Source: CAYNQN01 sp964530525
GTDB lineage: Bacteria > Actinomycetota > Acidimicrobiia > Acidimicrobiales > Acidimicrobilacustridaceae
Direction: 5' to 3'
Assembly (NCBI GenBank): GCA_964530525.1
Contig: CAZHBH010000052.1
Location: forward strand, 1 to 14,940
DNA length: 14,940 nt
Shown here: piece after piece, positions 6,180 through 12,784 of the stretch
Position numbering within the stretch: position 1 is the first letter of the stretch
How the letters are laid out: each line of letters begins with the position of its first letter
Notes under the pieces: model-generated
The model's input: only the letters and a program-made list of their open reading frames with translations
The model's database searches: none
Told to the model about the DNA's origin: nothing
Position numbers and translations under genes: made by a program

Positions 6180-8339
6180 ATGGAGACGCACGCCGGCTGG
6201 TTCCTCGAGAACGCGTGGATCATCCCGCTGATCATGGCGGTGTCGTTCGTCGTGATCCTCGCCGTGGGCAAGCGCCTTCCAGAGCGCGTGACCGCTGGGA
6301 TCGGGATCGCTGCCGTCGGTGCCTGCCTCCTGCTCTCGCTCGGGGTGGCGGGACAGTGGATCGACCGCGTCAACCACCCTCCGGAGGTTCACGCCACGGA
6401 GCTGGGCGTCGCCAGCCATGGAGGGGGCGACGAGGAGGCCGAGGCCGACATGGCCCGGGTGGCCGAGGCGGAGGCCCACGCCGAGGAGGCGGAGGGCCAC
6501 CACGAGGTACCGCCCGTGGTCAAGAGCGTGACCTGGTTCGAGAACGGTCCCCTGAAGGTCGACGTGGGCATCTTGGTCGACGGCCTCTCCGCGATGATGC
6601 TCGTGACCGTCACCGCGATCTCGCTGCTGGTGCACATCTACTCGCGCGAGTACCTGAGGGGCGACGTGCGCTACACGCACTTCTTCGCCTTCCTCAGCAT
6701 GTTCACCGCCTCGATGCTCTTCTACGTCCTGGGCTCCAGCACCCTGCAGATGCTCGTGGGCTGGGAGCTGGTGGGGCTCTGCTCCTTCGTCCTCATCGGC
6801 CACTGGTGGGAGGAGAAGGCCAACTCCGATGCGGCCCTCAAGGCCTTCATCACCAACCGGGTCGGCGACGTCGGGCTCATCCTCGGCGTGGTGGTCACCT
6901 TCTTCGCGGCCGGGGGGACCTTCAACGTCCTGGAGATCAACGGATACGCCTTGTCCGAGGGTGCCAACCAGACCCTGTTGCTGGTGGGAGCCCTGCTGCT
7001 CTTCGGCGGGGTCACCTCGAAGTCGGGCCAGTTCCCCCTGCACACGTGGTTGCCGGACGCGATGGCCGGTCCCACGCCGGTGTCAGCTCTCATCCACGCC
7101 GCCACCATGGTCGTCGCCGGCGTCTACCTGGTGCCGCGGCTCTACGCCGTGTTCTTCGAGGGCCTGAACATCGGCGACAACTGGATCAACTACGTAGCCG
7201 TGATCGGCGCGGTGACCGTCCTGGCGGGTGCGCTGCTGGCGTTCGTGCAGAACGACATCAAGAAGGTGCTGGCGTACAGCACCATCAGCCAGCTGGGCTA
7301 CATGGTGATGGCCCTGGGCGTAGGTGCCTGGACGGCAGGCGTGTTCCACCTCTTCACCCACGCCTTCTTCAAGGCCTGCCTGTTCCTGGGGGCCGGTTCC
7401 GTCAGCCACGCCGCCCACCACACCTTCGACATGCGCGAGATGGGCGGCCTGCGCAAGTACATGCCCACGACGTTCTGGACGTTCGTCATCGCGACGGCGG
7501 CCCTGATGGGGATATTCCCCCTGGCCGGCTTCTGGTCGAAGGACGAGGTGCTGGCGGGGGCGGCCCAGGGCCAGAGCCAGTCGTACTGGCCGATGCTCGT
7601 CATGGGAGCCGTCGGCGCGCTGCTCACCGCCGCGTACATGACGAGGGCCATCTACAAGACGTTCTTCGGGGAGTACCGCGGTCACGGCACCCCTCACGAA
7701 TCGCCCAAGCTCATGACGGTGCCGCTGATCATCCTCACGGTGGGGGCGATCGTGCTGGGCTTCACCAACCTCCCGTCGTTCTTCCAGCTCGGCGACGTGG
7801 ACTACGCAACCCGCTTCGAGCACTTCGTCGAGCCGACGTTCCTCTTCCCCGAGATCGAGCACCCGGAGTTCAGCCTTCCGCTGGCCGTCATCTCCACGGC
7901 CGTCGCACTCTTCGGCGTGTTCGCTGCGTACCAGTACTACTGGCGCCGACGCAGCCCCTTCATGGGCCTGAGCAGGCACCAGCCCTTCGCCTTCGGGAAG
8001 TACGCGCTGGAGCGCAAGTACGGTCTCGACGTCCTCTACACGGATTGGGTCGTCGGCTCGGCGAAGGGACCTGTCGCCAGGGCGGCCTACTGGATCAACC
8101 AGAACATCATCGACGGCATCGTCAACTTGGTCGGTCGGGTGACGGTGCTGTTCTCCCGCGGCGTCTACAAGGGGGTCGACCAAGGAGTCGTCGACGGCCT
8201 GGTGAACGCGTCGGGAGCGGCGTCGGACAGCTCGGGGCAGCTGCTGCGTCGCATCCAGACCGGCAAGGTCCAGCAGTACGGGGCCATCTTGTTCGCCGCA
8301 GCGGCCATCCTGGCCGGCGTCTTCGTCTTCATCGTCTAG
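6180..8339 (+). CDS. nuoL: NADH-quinone oxidoreductase subunit L with His/Glu-rich insertion
   Basis: This 719-residue protein is the distal antiporter-like proton-pumping subunit. Conserved pieces include GWELVGLCSF (E196 is the helix-5 glutamate), KSGQFPLHTWLPDAM with its lysine, SALIHAATMV with the helix-8 histidine, and NDIKKVLAYSTISQLGYM. After the core comes a C-terminal segment with the expected long lateral helix (about residues 615-690) and a last membrane helix (about 700-718). It is longer than the roughly 610-660 residues common in the family. Part of the excess is an acidic, histidine-rich insertion (about residues 67-112), after the second hydrophobic helix, that should face the outside. 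Start ATG 6180 has no clear Shine-Dalgarno, so coupling to nuoK is likely. It ends with tandem in-frame TAG TAG. Confidence 0.97.
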   Translation: METHAGWFLENAWIIPLIMAVSFVVILAVGKRLPERVTAGIGIAAVGACLLLSLGVAGQWIDRVNHPPEVHATELGVASHGGGDEEAEADMARVAEAEAHAEEAEGHHEVPPVVKSVTWFENGPLKVDVGILVDGLSAMMLVTVTAISLLVHIYSREYLRGDVRYTHFFAFLSMFTASMLFYVLGSSTLQMLVGWELVGLCSFVLIGHWWEEKANSDAALKAFITNRVGDVGLILGVVVTFFAAGGTFNVLEINGYALSEGANQTLLLVGALLLFGGVTSKSGQFPLHTWLPDAMAGPTPVSALIHAATMVVAGVYLVPRLYAVFFEGLNIGDNWINYVAVIGAVTVLAGALLAFVQNDIKKVLAYSTISQLGYMVMALGVGAWTAGVFHLFTHAFFKACLFLGAGSVSHAAHHTFDMREMGGLRKYMPTTFWTFVIATAALMGIFPLAGFWSKDEVLAGAAQGQSQSYWPMLVMGAVGALLTAAYMTRAIYKTFFGEYRGHGTPHESPKLMTVPLIILTVGAIVLGFTNLPSFFQLGDVDYATRFEHFVEPTFLFPEIEHPEFSLPLAVISTAVALFGVFAAYQYYWRRRSPFMGLSRHQPFAFGKYALERKYGLDVLYTDWVVGSAKGPVARAAYWINQNIIDGIVNLVGRVTVLFSRGVYKGVDQGVVDGLVNASGAASDSSGQLLRRIQTGKVQQYGAILFAAAAILAGVFVFIV

Positions 8340-8360
8340 TAGGGAGCCGACAGAGCGACC

Positions 8361-9926
8361 ATGAAAGATTTCTTGGGAAACTGGGGCCTGAGCCTGGCGG
8401 TGTTCCTGCCGGTGATCGGCGCCGCGGTGATGCTCGCCATCCCTCGGGCCCAGGAGCAGCTCCAGAAGCTGGTGGCGCTGATCGCGAGCGGCGCCGTGCT
8501 CGTCATGGGCATCCTGCTGGCTGCCAACTTCGACTACGGCCGCACCGGCGAGCTGCAGTTCCTGGTGGACAAGGACTGGATCCCGTTCATCAACAGCCGC
8601 TACATCCTCGGCCTCGACGGCATCTCCCTGCCGTTGCTCCTGCTCACGGTGCTGGTGGTTCCGCTCTGCGTCATCTACTCGTGGAACCACATGCCCTCGC
8701 CGGGCAACCCCAAGGCGTTCTTCGTGCTCCTGCTCATCCTCGAGACCGGGATGGTGGGCTCGTTCCTGGCGCAAGACCTCATCTTGTTCTTCGTGTTCTT
8801 CGAGGTCGTGCTGCTGCCGATGTACTTCCTCATCGGTGTCTGGGGCGGCGAGCGTCGCCAGTACGCGGCCATCAAGTTCTTCCTCTACACGCTGTTCGGC
8901 TCGGCGCTGATGATCGTGGCCTTCCTGGCCCTGTACTTCCTGTCGGATCCCGTCACGCTGGCCAACGGCGAAGTGATGCACACCTTCGACATGCGCCTCC
9001 TTCCCGAAGCTGCCACCGCCATCTCGTCCGGAGCGGCGTTGTGGATCTTCGGCGGGATGTTCGTCGGCTTCGGCATCAAGGTGCCCATCTTCCCGTTCCA
9101 CACGTGGCTGCCCGACGCCCACACCCAGGCACCCACGGTGGGCTCCGTGATCCTGGCAGCCGTGCTGCTGAAGTTGGGCACCTACGGCTTCGTTCGCATC
9201 GCGCTTCCGATCCTTCCCGAGGCCGCTGAGAGCTTCGCACCGTGGATCGCGCTGCTCGCCGTGATCGGGATCATCTACGGAGCGCTCTGCTGCCTCGCGC
9301 AGACCGACATGAAGAGGCTCATCGCCTTCTCCTCAGTGGCGCACATGGGCTTCGTGATGCTGGGGATCGCCACCCTCACCGACTGGGGGATCAACGCCGC
9401 CATCTTCGGGATGGTCGCCCACGGCCTCATCACGGGAGTGCTCTTCTTCGTCGCAGGTTCGGTCAAGGACCGCTACCACACCCTCGAGATCTCCCGGCTG
9501 GGTGGCATGCTCAAGCAGGCGCCTCACCTGGGATGGGTGTTCGGGCTTGCGTGCATGGCCTCGCTGGGCCTTCCGGGCCTCGCCGGGTTCTGGGGCGAGT
9601 TCCCCGCCATCCTCGCGGCCTACAACCCTGGCGGGTCCGACCCCAACGTCGCTCTGTTCAGGGTGTACATGGTGATCGCCGCCATCGGCACCGTGTTCGC
9701 GGCGGGCTACTTGCTGTGGCTCTTCCAGAGGGTCTCGTTCGGTCGGCCCTCCAGCGAGTTCGCCGGTGAGGAGATACCAGACATGCAGCTCCCGGAGTGG
9801 ATCGCATGGGCTCCGATGCTGGTGGGGATCATCGTCCTCGGGATCTTCCCCAACCTCATCTTCGGCATCTCCAACGGCGCTGTGGTCGAGACGCTGTCGG
9901 TGATGGCGCAAGGGGTGGGGGGCTGA
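8361..9926 (+). CDS. nuoM: NADH-quinone oxidoreductase subunit M
   Basis: This is a 521-residue antiporter-like proton-pumping subunit in the middle of the membrane arm, with about 14 hydrophobic helices. The helix-5 glutamate is E148 in FFEVVLLPMYFLIGVWGG, and lysines K240 (FGIKVPIFPFHTWLPDAH) and K271 (LLKLGTYGF) are the expected proton-channel residues. LAQTDMKRLIAFSSVAHMGF (about 313-332) is the broken-helix region typical of NuoM. Length is close to the family norm. The ATG follows the nuoL stop by 21 bases. A purine run GGGAG (8342-8346) lies 14 bases upstream, farther than ideal. The gap to nuoN is 6 bases. Confidence 0.97.
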   Translation: MKDFLGNWGLSLAVFLPVIGAAVMLAIPRAQEQLQKLVALIASGAVLVMGILLAANFDYGRTGELQFLVDKDWIPFINSRYILGLDGISLPLLLLTVLVVPLCVIYSWNHMPSPGNPKAFFVLLLILETGMVGSFLAQDLILFFVFFEVVLLPMYFLIGVWGGERRQYAAIKFFLYTLFGSALMIVAFLALYFLSDPVTLANGEVMHTFDMRLLPEAATAISSGAALWIFGGMFVGFGIKVPIFPFHTWLPDAHTQAPTVGSVILAAVLLKLGTYGFVRIALPILPEAAESFAPWIALLAVIGIIYGALCCLAQTDMKRLIAFSSVAHMGFVMLGIATLTDWGINAAIFGMVAHGLITGVLFFVAGSVKDRYHTLEISRLGGMLKQAPHLGWVFGLACMASLGLPGLAGFWGEFPAILAAYNPGGSDPNVALFRVYMVIAAIGTVFAAGYLLWLFQRVSFGRPSSEFAGEEIPDMQLPEWIAWAPMLVGIIVLGIFPNLIFGISNGAVVETLSVMAQGVGG

Positions 9927-9932
9927 CGACCC

Positions 9933-11450
9933 ATGCTCGGTGACGTCGCCGCCCTCGGGTTCGAGACCCCCCACTTCGACTTCCACGCGTTCGCGCCCGA
10001 GATCGTCGTGGTCGCGACACTCGCCCTGCTCATCCTGGTCGACGTGTTCTCCAGCGAGCGGAGCCGCTGGAGCCAGACCACCATCGCCGGCGTGGGCCTG
10101 CTGCTCGCGGCCATACCGGTGCTCACGCTCGCCTACGACGGTGCGGGCCGCGCCCTGTTCGGTGGCGCCTACGTGGTGGACGACTTCGCGCTCCTGCTCA
10201 AGGCCCTGTTCCTGCTGGTGGGCTACGTGGTGGTGCTCGTCTCCACCAACTACATCGCCGAGGGCGACTACTGGGAGGGCGAGTACTACCAGCTGCTCCT
10301 GGCGGCCCTGCTCGGGATGATGCTGATGGCGTCGGCTCGCGACCTCATCACCGTGTTCATCGCCCTCGAGCTGCTCTCCATACCCGCCTACATGCTCGCC
10401 ACCTGGCGCAAGCGCGACCCGAAGAGCAACGAGGCCGGTCTGAAGTACTACCTGATGGGCGTGTTCGCCTCGGCACTGCTCCTCTACGGCATGTCGTTGC
10501 TGTACGGGTTCTCGGGGAGCACGATGCTCGTCGACGTAGCGGACTACATCCGCGAGGGCGGGGTGAGCCAACCCCTCGTGGCACTGGCGATCGTCTTCGT
10601 TCTGGTCGGCTTCGCCTTCAAGGTGTCTGCCGTGCCGTTCCACACCTGGGCTCCTGACACCTACGAGGGTGCACCCACGCCCGTTACGACCTTCCTCGCA
10701 GTCGCCTCGAAGGCGGCGGGGTTCGTGGCCATCCTCATCGTCGTCTACGTGGGCTTCTGGGGCCCCAACGGCAACGACGTCTACCAGCCGGTCTTCTACG
10801 TGCTGGCGACCCTCACCATGTTCGGCGGCAACCTCATAGCGCTGCGCCAGACCAACATCGTGCGGATGCTGGCCTACTCCGGCATCGGCCAGGCCGGCTA
10901 CATCATGGCCCCGCTGGCCATCGCCGGCACCAGCGCAGCGGTGGGAGATCAGGCGCTCCGCTCGATCCTCATATACCTGCTGGTCTACGCAGCCATGAAC
11001 CTGGGCGCCTTCGCCGTGGTCATCGCCGTGGCCCGCAAGACCCGCTCCGGGGAGATCAGCTCCTACGGCGGGCTGTTCCGCTACGCCCCCGGGTTGGCCG
11101 TGATGATGGCCATCTTCCTGTTCTCCCTGGCGGGCATCCCACCGCTGGGCGGCTGGTTCGCCAAGTTGGTCATCTTCCAGGCCCTGGTCGAGCCGGGCAC
11201 CGCCGGGGGCTACGTGCTGGCCGTCATCGTGGGCGTGAACTCGGTGATCGCGCTCTTCTACTACGCGAAGGTGGCTCGTCTCATGTTCATGGAGGAAGCC
11301 CCCGACGGCGACGAGACCCCCATCAAGGTCCCGTTCTCGCTCCAGGCGGCGCTGGCCATCACCACGGTGCTCACCATCGTCTTCGGTGTGGCGCCCGCCC
11401 TCCTCACCCGCCTCACCGAGAACGTCACCCTCCTGGGCTTCTTGCCCTGA
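9933..11450 (+). CDS. nuoN: NADH-quinone oxidoreductase subunit N (complete copy)
   Basis: This 505-residue antiporter-like subunit is the one nearest the quinone-binding end, and the last nuo gene in the operon. E146 in FIALELLSIPAYMLA and K230 in FAFKVSAVPFHTWAPDTYEGAPTP (split here as the FAFK helix and PFHTWAPDTYEGAPTP loop) are the conserved channel residues and signature. QTNIVRMLAYSGIGQAGYIM is the second-half broken helix. ATG at 9933 follows the nuoM stop by 6 bases, with a G-rich run (9911-9923) upstream. It matches standard bacterial NuoN better than does the partial copy at 1-756; for example, AGIPPLGGWFAK here against AGIPFTSGFFAK there. After the stop, a 78-base spacer leads to midA. 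Confidence 0.97.
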   Translation: MLGDVAALGFETPHFDFHAFAPEIVVVATLALLILVDVFSSERSRWSQTTIAGVGLLLAAIPVLTLAYDGAGRALFGGAYVVDDFALLLKALFLLVGYVVVLVSTNYIAEGDYWEGEYYQLLLAALLGMMLMASARDLITVFIALELLSIPAYMLATWRKRDPKSNEAGLKYYLMGVFASALLLYGMSLLYGFSGSTMLVDVADYIREGGVSQPLVALAIVFVLVGFAFKVSAVPFHTWAPDTYEGAPTPVTTFLAVASKAAGFVAILIVVYVGFWGPNGNDVYQPVFYVLATLTMFGGNLIALRQTNIVRMLAYSGIGQAGYIMAPLAIAGTSAAVGDQALRSILIYLLVYAAMNLGAFAVVIAVARKTRSGEISSYGGLFRYAPGLAVMMAIFLFSLAGIPPLGGWFAKLVIFQALVEPGTAGGYVLAVIVGVNSVIALFYYAKVARLMFMEEAPDGDETPIKVPFSLQAALAITTVLTIVFGVAPALLTRLTENVTLLGFLP

Positions 11451-11515
11451 CCTCCACCTCGGTTCGCCCCGGGTCCGCGCAGGCACACCTCGGCCTGGAC
11501 GGGCCGCCGTGTGCG

Positions 11516-11521
11516 TAGGGT
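11516..11521 (+). promoter_or_regulatory. Candidate -10 box for midA, leaderless GTG start
   Basis: TAGGGT fits TANNNT and ends 7 bases before the GTG at 11529, so the predicted transcription start falls on the start codon. No Shine-Dalgarno precedes the GTG and no clear -35 element is visible. The geometry nearly repeats that before nuoA (876-881). Confidence 0.42.
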
Positions 11522-11528
11522 TCACGCC

Positions 11529-12629
11529 GTGGACGCTCAGCTCGCAGAGCAGCTCGTCGAGCTGGCTCGCTCTCAGGGCGGGTTGCGCTTCGACCAGCTG
11601 ATGGAGGCGGCTCTCTACGACCCAGACGGGGGGTTCTTCGGCCGGGCGAGAGGCGCTGGTCGTCATGGCGACTTCATCACCAGTCCCGAGGTCGGCCCGC
11701 TGTTCGGTGCCGTGGTTGCCCGGGCGCTCGACGCCTGGTGGCACGAGCTGGGTGAGCCCGATCCCTTCACGGTCATCGAGGCCGGGGCCGGCAGGGGTGC
11801 GCTGGCGATCTCGGTGCGGGCGGCGCAGCCGGAATGCTCCGGTGCGCTCGACTACGTCCTCGTCGAGCGCTCAGCCGCCCTGCGCCGAGCGCAGTCGGAG
11901 CACCTGCCCCTCGTAGGGGACGGCGATCGGTCGCAACTGCCGCCCGGTCCCGTCTTCAGGTCGCTCTCGGAGATGCCTTCGGAACCGTCGACCGGTGTGG
12001 TCATCGCCAACGAGCTGCTCGACAACCTCCCGTTCCGGCTCGTGGAGCGAACCGACCACGGCTGGAGCGAGGTGCTCGCGCTCCCCGGCGAGGGCGGTGC
12101 GCTCGTCGAGGGGCTGGTTCCTCTCGAGACCCCTTCCGAGGAGCTGATGGATCGCCTTGCCCCGGGGGTGGCCTCCGGGGCGCGGGTTCCGCTCCAGGAG
12201 CAGGCGATCCGGTGGTTGACCTACGCCCTCGGCCGCCTGTCGAAGGGGCGAGTGGTGCTGTTCGACTACATGGCCACCACCGCAGAGCTCGCCAGGCGGC
12301 CGCAGCAGGAGTGGTTGCGCACCTACCGGGGCCACGAGCCGGGGATGGGCCCGATGGAGGCCCTGGGCGAGCAGGACATCACCTGCGAGGTGTGCCTCGA
12401 CCAGCTCGCCGAGGTGCGCGAACCCACCACCTGCGCCTCCCAGCGTGAGTGGCTGGAGCTCCACGGCATCGGCCAACTCGTCGAGGAGGGTCGCCGGATC
12501 TGGGCCGATCGGGCGGCGGCCGGCGACCTCGAAGCCCTTAGGGCGCGCAGTCGCGTCCGGGAGGCCGAATCCCTCCTCGATCCGGCCGGACTCGGCGCCT
12601 TCACCGTCGCCGAGTGGCTGGTGCGCTGA
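11529..12629 (+). CDS. midA: MidA/NDUFAF7-family SAM-dependent methyltransferase (DUF185)
   Basis: This 366-residue, soluble class I methyltransferase belongs to the MidA/NDUFAF7 family (Methyltransf_28). Hallmarks from the GTG at 11529 are GDFITSPEVGPLFG (residues 47-60), the SAM-binding loop EAGAGRG (84-90) and ANELLDNLPF (160-169), the family's NExxDxLP-type motif. Eukaryotic NDUFAF7 symmetrically dimethylates an arginine of NDUFS2 (the NuoD homologue) and is needed for complex I assembly. The position 78 bases after nuoN, and a NuoD that keeps the target arginine, make a similar role likely here; the activity itself is inference. GTG 11529 is preferred over an upstream in-frame GTG at 11511 because the latter has no Shine-Dalgarno and a TANNNT box lies between them. 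A cysteine pair, C375-like ITCEVCL near residues 275-281, is present; its importance is unknown. Confidence 0.88.
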   Translation: MDAQLAEQLVELARSQGGLRFDQLMEAALYDPDGGFFGRARGAGRHGDFITSPEVGPLFGAVVARALDAWWHELGEPDPFTVIEAGAGRGALAISVRAAQPECSGALDYVLVERSAALRRAQSEHLPLVGDGDRSQLPPGPVFRSLSEMPSEPSTGVVIANELLDNLPFRLVERTDHGWSEVLALPGEGGALVEGLVPLETPSEELMDRLAPGVASGARVPLQEQAIRWLTYALGRLSKGRVVLFDYMATTAELARRPQQEWLRTYRGHEPGMGPMEALGEQDITCEVCLDQLAEVREPTTCASQREWLELHGIGQLVEEGRRIWADRAAAGDLEALRARSRVREAESLLDPAGLGAFTVAEWLVR

Positions 12630-12708
12630 GCCTCCGAAGCACCTGCACTGCGAACCTGCGCACCTGGGTGATCGATCCGGCGACGAGCGCACGCGGGCAC
12701 GGCGGCAA

Positions 12709-12746
12709 CGAGCCCGAGAGCCGGCGCGAGCCGGACATTAGGCTCG
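12709..12746 (+). promoter_or_regulatory. Repeated GAGCC elements and inverted repeat over the acs promoter
   Basis: GAGCC occurs at 12710-12714, 12718-12722 and 12728-12732. The last forms CGAGCC (12727-12732), an inverted repeat with GGCTCG (12741-12746) separated by 8 bases, and the right arm overlaps the candidate -10 box. CCGGC-GCGA-GCCGG (12721-12734) is also a 5-bp hairpin with a GNRA-type loop, so the same stretch could instead help terminate midA transcription. Regulatory role is inferred from position only. Confidence 0.3.
12739..12744 (+). promoter_or_regulatory. Candidate -10 box for acs
   Basis: TAGGCT fits TANNNT, about 40 bases before the acs ATG. It predicts a transcript with a leader of about 34 bases containing a normal ribosome binding site. 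No -35 hexamer is evident. The 155-base midA-acs spacer (12630-12784) otherwise holds only the repeats described separately. Confidence 0.35.
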
Positions 12747-12770
12747 TGACGTAGCCGACCACGGGGGACG

Positions 12771-12778
12771 AAGGGAAG
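12771..12778 (+). promoter_or_regulatory. Ribosome binding site of acs
   Basis: AAGGGAAG lies 6 bases before the ATG at 12785, a normal Shine-Dalgarno placement. It contrasts with the absent Shine-Dalgarno sequences at nuoA and midA. Confidence 0.55.
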
Positions 12779-12784
12779 CGAGCC

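Noticed and set aside
8337..8342. Tandem in-frame TAG TAG at the end of nuoL
   Set aside because: Double stops occur by chance, and the second TAG merely precedes a purine run before nuoM. Nothing suggests readthrough.
7083..9122. A 679-codon minus-strand open frame opposite nuoL and nuoM
   Set aside because: Same antisense artefact, with low-complexity charged composition and no independent start signal or family match.
6215..9229. A 1004-codon open frame on the + strand spanning nuoL and nuoM
   Set aside because: It is an out-of-frame reading across two unmistakable complex I genes, with Arg/Gly/His-rich translation and no domain. Stop codons are rare off-frame in this GC-rich sequence.
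11451..11528. nuoN-midA spacer examined for a terminator
   Set aside because: Only short GC-rich partial palindromes and a repeated ACCTCGG were seen, with no stable hairpin worth listing.
9333..11744. An 803-codon minus-strand open frame opposite nuoM, nuoN and the start of midA
   Set aside because: The translation is dominated by Glu, Gly, His, Asp and Val, typical of antisense of GC-rich membrane protein genes. It has no recognisable domain, and + strand genes explain the region fully.
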